Source: Ga0077527 sp050250695 (GTDB taxonomy: Bacteria > Pseudomonadota > Gammaproteobacteria > Burkholderiales > SG8-41). From it: a DNA stretch of 13,884 nt. A model generated the notes under the pieces. The model did no database searches. It was not told where the DNA came from and saw only the letters and a program-made list of their open reading frames with translations. A program made the translations under genes and the position numbers. Location of the stretch: positions 1 to 13,884 of the forward strand of contig JBFWOE010000076.1 of assembly GCA_050250695.1 (NCBI GenBank), read 5' to 3'. Shown here one piece after another: positions 13,380 to 13,884 of this stretch. Numbering within the stretch: the stretch's first letter is position 1; each line of letters begins with the position of its first letter.

Positions 13380-13406
13380 TGGACCGTCAACCGCCCGAAA
13401 AGAGAA

Positions 13407-13496
13407 ACTTAACGTTCCCGGTCACCGGCGCGCGCCCACTCACGCTTGCGAGGCACGATGCCTGCGCGCGCATCCGCGTGGGCTGCGCTGTTATGC
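13407..13496 (-). repeat. attC-like imperfect inverted-repeat region
   Basis: Read on the minus strand, this 90-base element begins with GCATAAC (13496-13490), which contains the TAA stop of the upstream gene, and ends with GTTAAGT (13413-13407), a perfect match to the GTTRRRY integron core. GCATAAC differs from RYYYAAC at one position. Inside lie an outer pair GCCCAC (13434-13439) with GTGGGC (13478-13483) and an inner hairpin AGGCA-CGA-TGCCT (13451-13463). Length and stop-codon placement are as in integron cassette recombination sites, but the arm spacing is asymmetric and no integrase is in view. It could instead be an ordinary hairpin-rich spacer or terminator. Confidence 0.3.
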
Positions 13497-13883
13497 TGCA
13501 TTGATCACTTGCCCGAACCACCTAAATAAGAGGTACTCACACCAGTAACGTAGAAATTGAATCTCTTGGTTCTTAGCGTTCCTGTGTCGAACAATTGCGC
13601 CACTCCCCCTTAGAACCCGAAAGCGATACCGCTTGAACCAACAGAAAACGTAAACTGCGGGAACAGTTGCCTTTGCGGTGAATGTCCTTTGCGCATGCGG
13701 AAGAAGTTGACGCTCGGTCTCATGAACAGGCAACTCAAAGCTTACGAGTTCCCTCTTAGGAGTAACTGATCGAATTGTTACGGCCGGTTCCAAGGATGTT
13801 GCTTTCTCTCCGAGGTTCGTTACCTCGAACGTTAAAACGAGCTCAATCGTTGGATTTACCTTAGGATCATAGTGCTCACTGAG
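13491..13883 (-). CDS. 3' part of an unrecognised gene running off the right edge
   Basis: The minus-strand frame is open from base 13883 to the TAA at 13493-13491, about 130 residues, without any need for an internal start; it therefore probably continues beyond the window. The first half reads as alternating beta strands (IELVLTFEVTNLGEKATSL, AVTIRSVTPKRELVSFELP, RTFTAKATVPAVY), consistent with an immunoglobulin-like beta sandwich, where the VTNLGEKATSL wording resembles domains comparing strands around an N-G turn. The tail is aromatic and basic (FCWFKRYRFRVLRG, FLRYWCEYLLFRWFGQ). I do not recognise the family. Base composition is clearly lower in GC than the backbone genes. An annotation starting at TTG 13793 would miss the first 30 residues. 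Confidence 0.6.
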   Translation of the reverse strand, partial: LSEHYDPKVNPTIELVLTFEVTNLGEKATSLEPAVTIRSVTPKRELVSFELPVHETERQLLPHAQRTFTAKATVPAVYVFCWFKRYRFRVLRGSGAIVRHRNAKNQEIQFLRYWCEYLLFRWFGQVINAA

Positions 13884-13884
13884 A

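Noticed and set aside
13043..13504. A 153-codon + strand frame across brnT and the spacer
   Set aside because: It is antisense to the clear BrnT frame and crosses the inverted-repeat spacer; no family resemblance.

Overview
The window reads as a chromosomal segment of a GC-rich betaproteobacterium, probably of the Burkholderiales type. Two orphan Bug/TctC periplasmic binding proteins, a family greatly expanded in that group, point this way, as does the strong G/C bias at third codon positions across about 3.1-12.8 kb. This taxonomic call is inference from gene content, not a database result. Two stretches are clearly less GC-rich than this backbone, 0.33-3.1 kb and from about 13.35 kb to the right edge. 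The first carries a toxin-antitoxin-like cassette; the second borders a BrnT-BrnA pair.

Layout. 1-361: the 3' end of a PP_4765-type flavoprotein whose last codons switch abruptly to AT-rich sequence. 362-3083: an accessory cassette on the + strand, made of a HigB-family toxin, a HigA-type antitoxin fused to an ImmA/IrrE zinc-metallopeptidase domain, and a Beta-family protein gene interrupted by an in-frame TGA at codon 14. A sigma70-like promoter overlapped by an inverted repeat precedes the toxin. 3102-4250 (minus): dapE of lysine/peptidoglycan synthesis. 4342-9328 (+): a metabolic run of D-2-hydroxyacid dehydrogenase, Bug protein 1, an intrinsic terminator, Bug protein 2, enoyl-CoA hydratase, a DUF427 protein and an alpha/beta hydrolase. 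9354-11486 (minus): a DUF1223 secreted thioredoxin-like protein behind a GT1-type glycosyltransferase, itself preceded by a 15-codon leader ORF coupled through an ATGA overlap. 11747-12565 (+): an SDR oxidoreductase. 12562-13345 (minus): a BrnT/BrnA toxin-antitoxin pair followed by a DUF3565 protein. 13407-13496: an imperfect inverted-repeat region with features of an integron attC site. 13491-13883 (minus): the 3' part of an unrecognised gene that continues past the right edge.

How the parts may work together. The + strand metabolic run could import and process a small carboxylate: binding proteins capture it outside the cytoplasm, and a dehydrogenase, hydratase and hydrolase act on it or its CoA ester. 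No transporter membrane subunits (TctA/TctB) are present and the substrate cannot be read from sequence. The most unusual part is the 0.4-3.1 kb cassette: a HigB toxin next to an antitoxin that carries its own protease-like domain, followed 3 bases later by a Beta-family gene. It is a reasonable candidate for a stress- or phage-responsive module, though its third gene looks broken in this copy.
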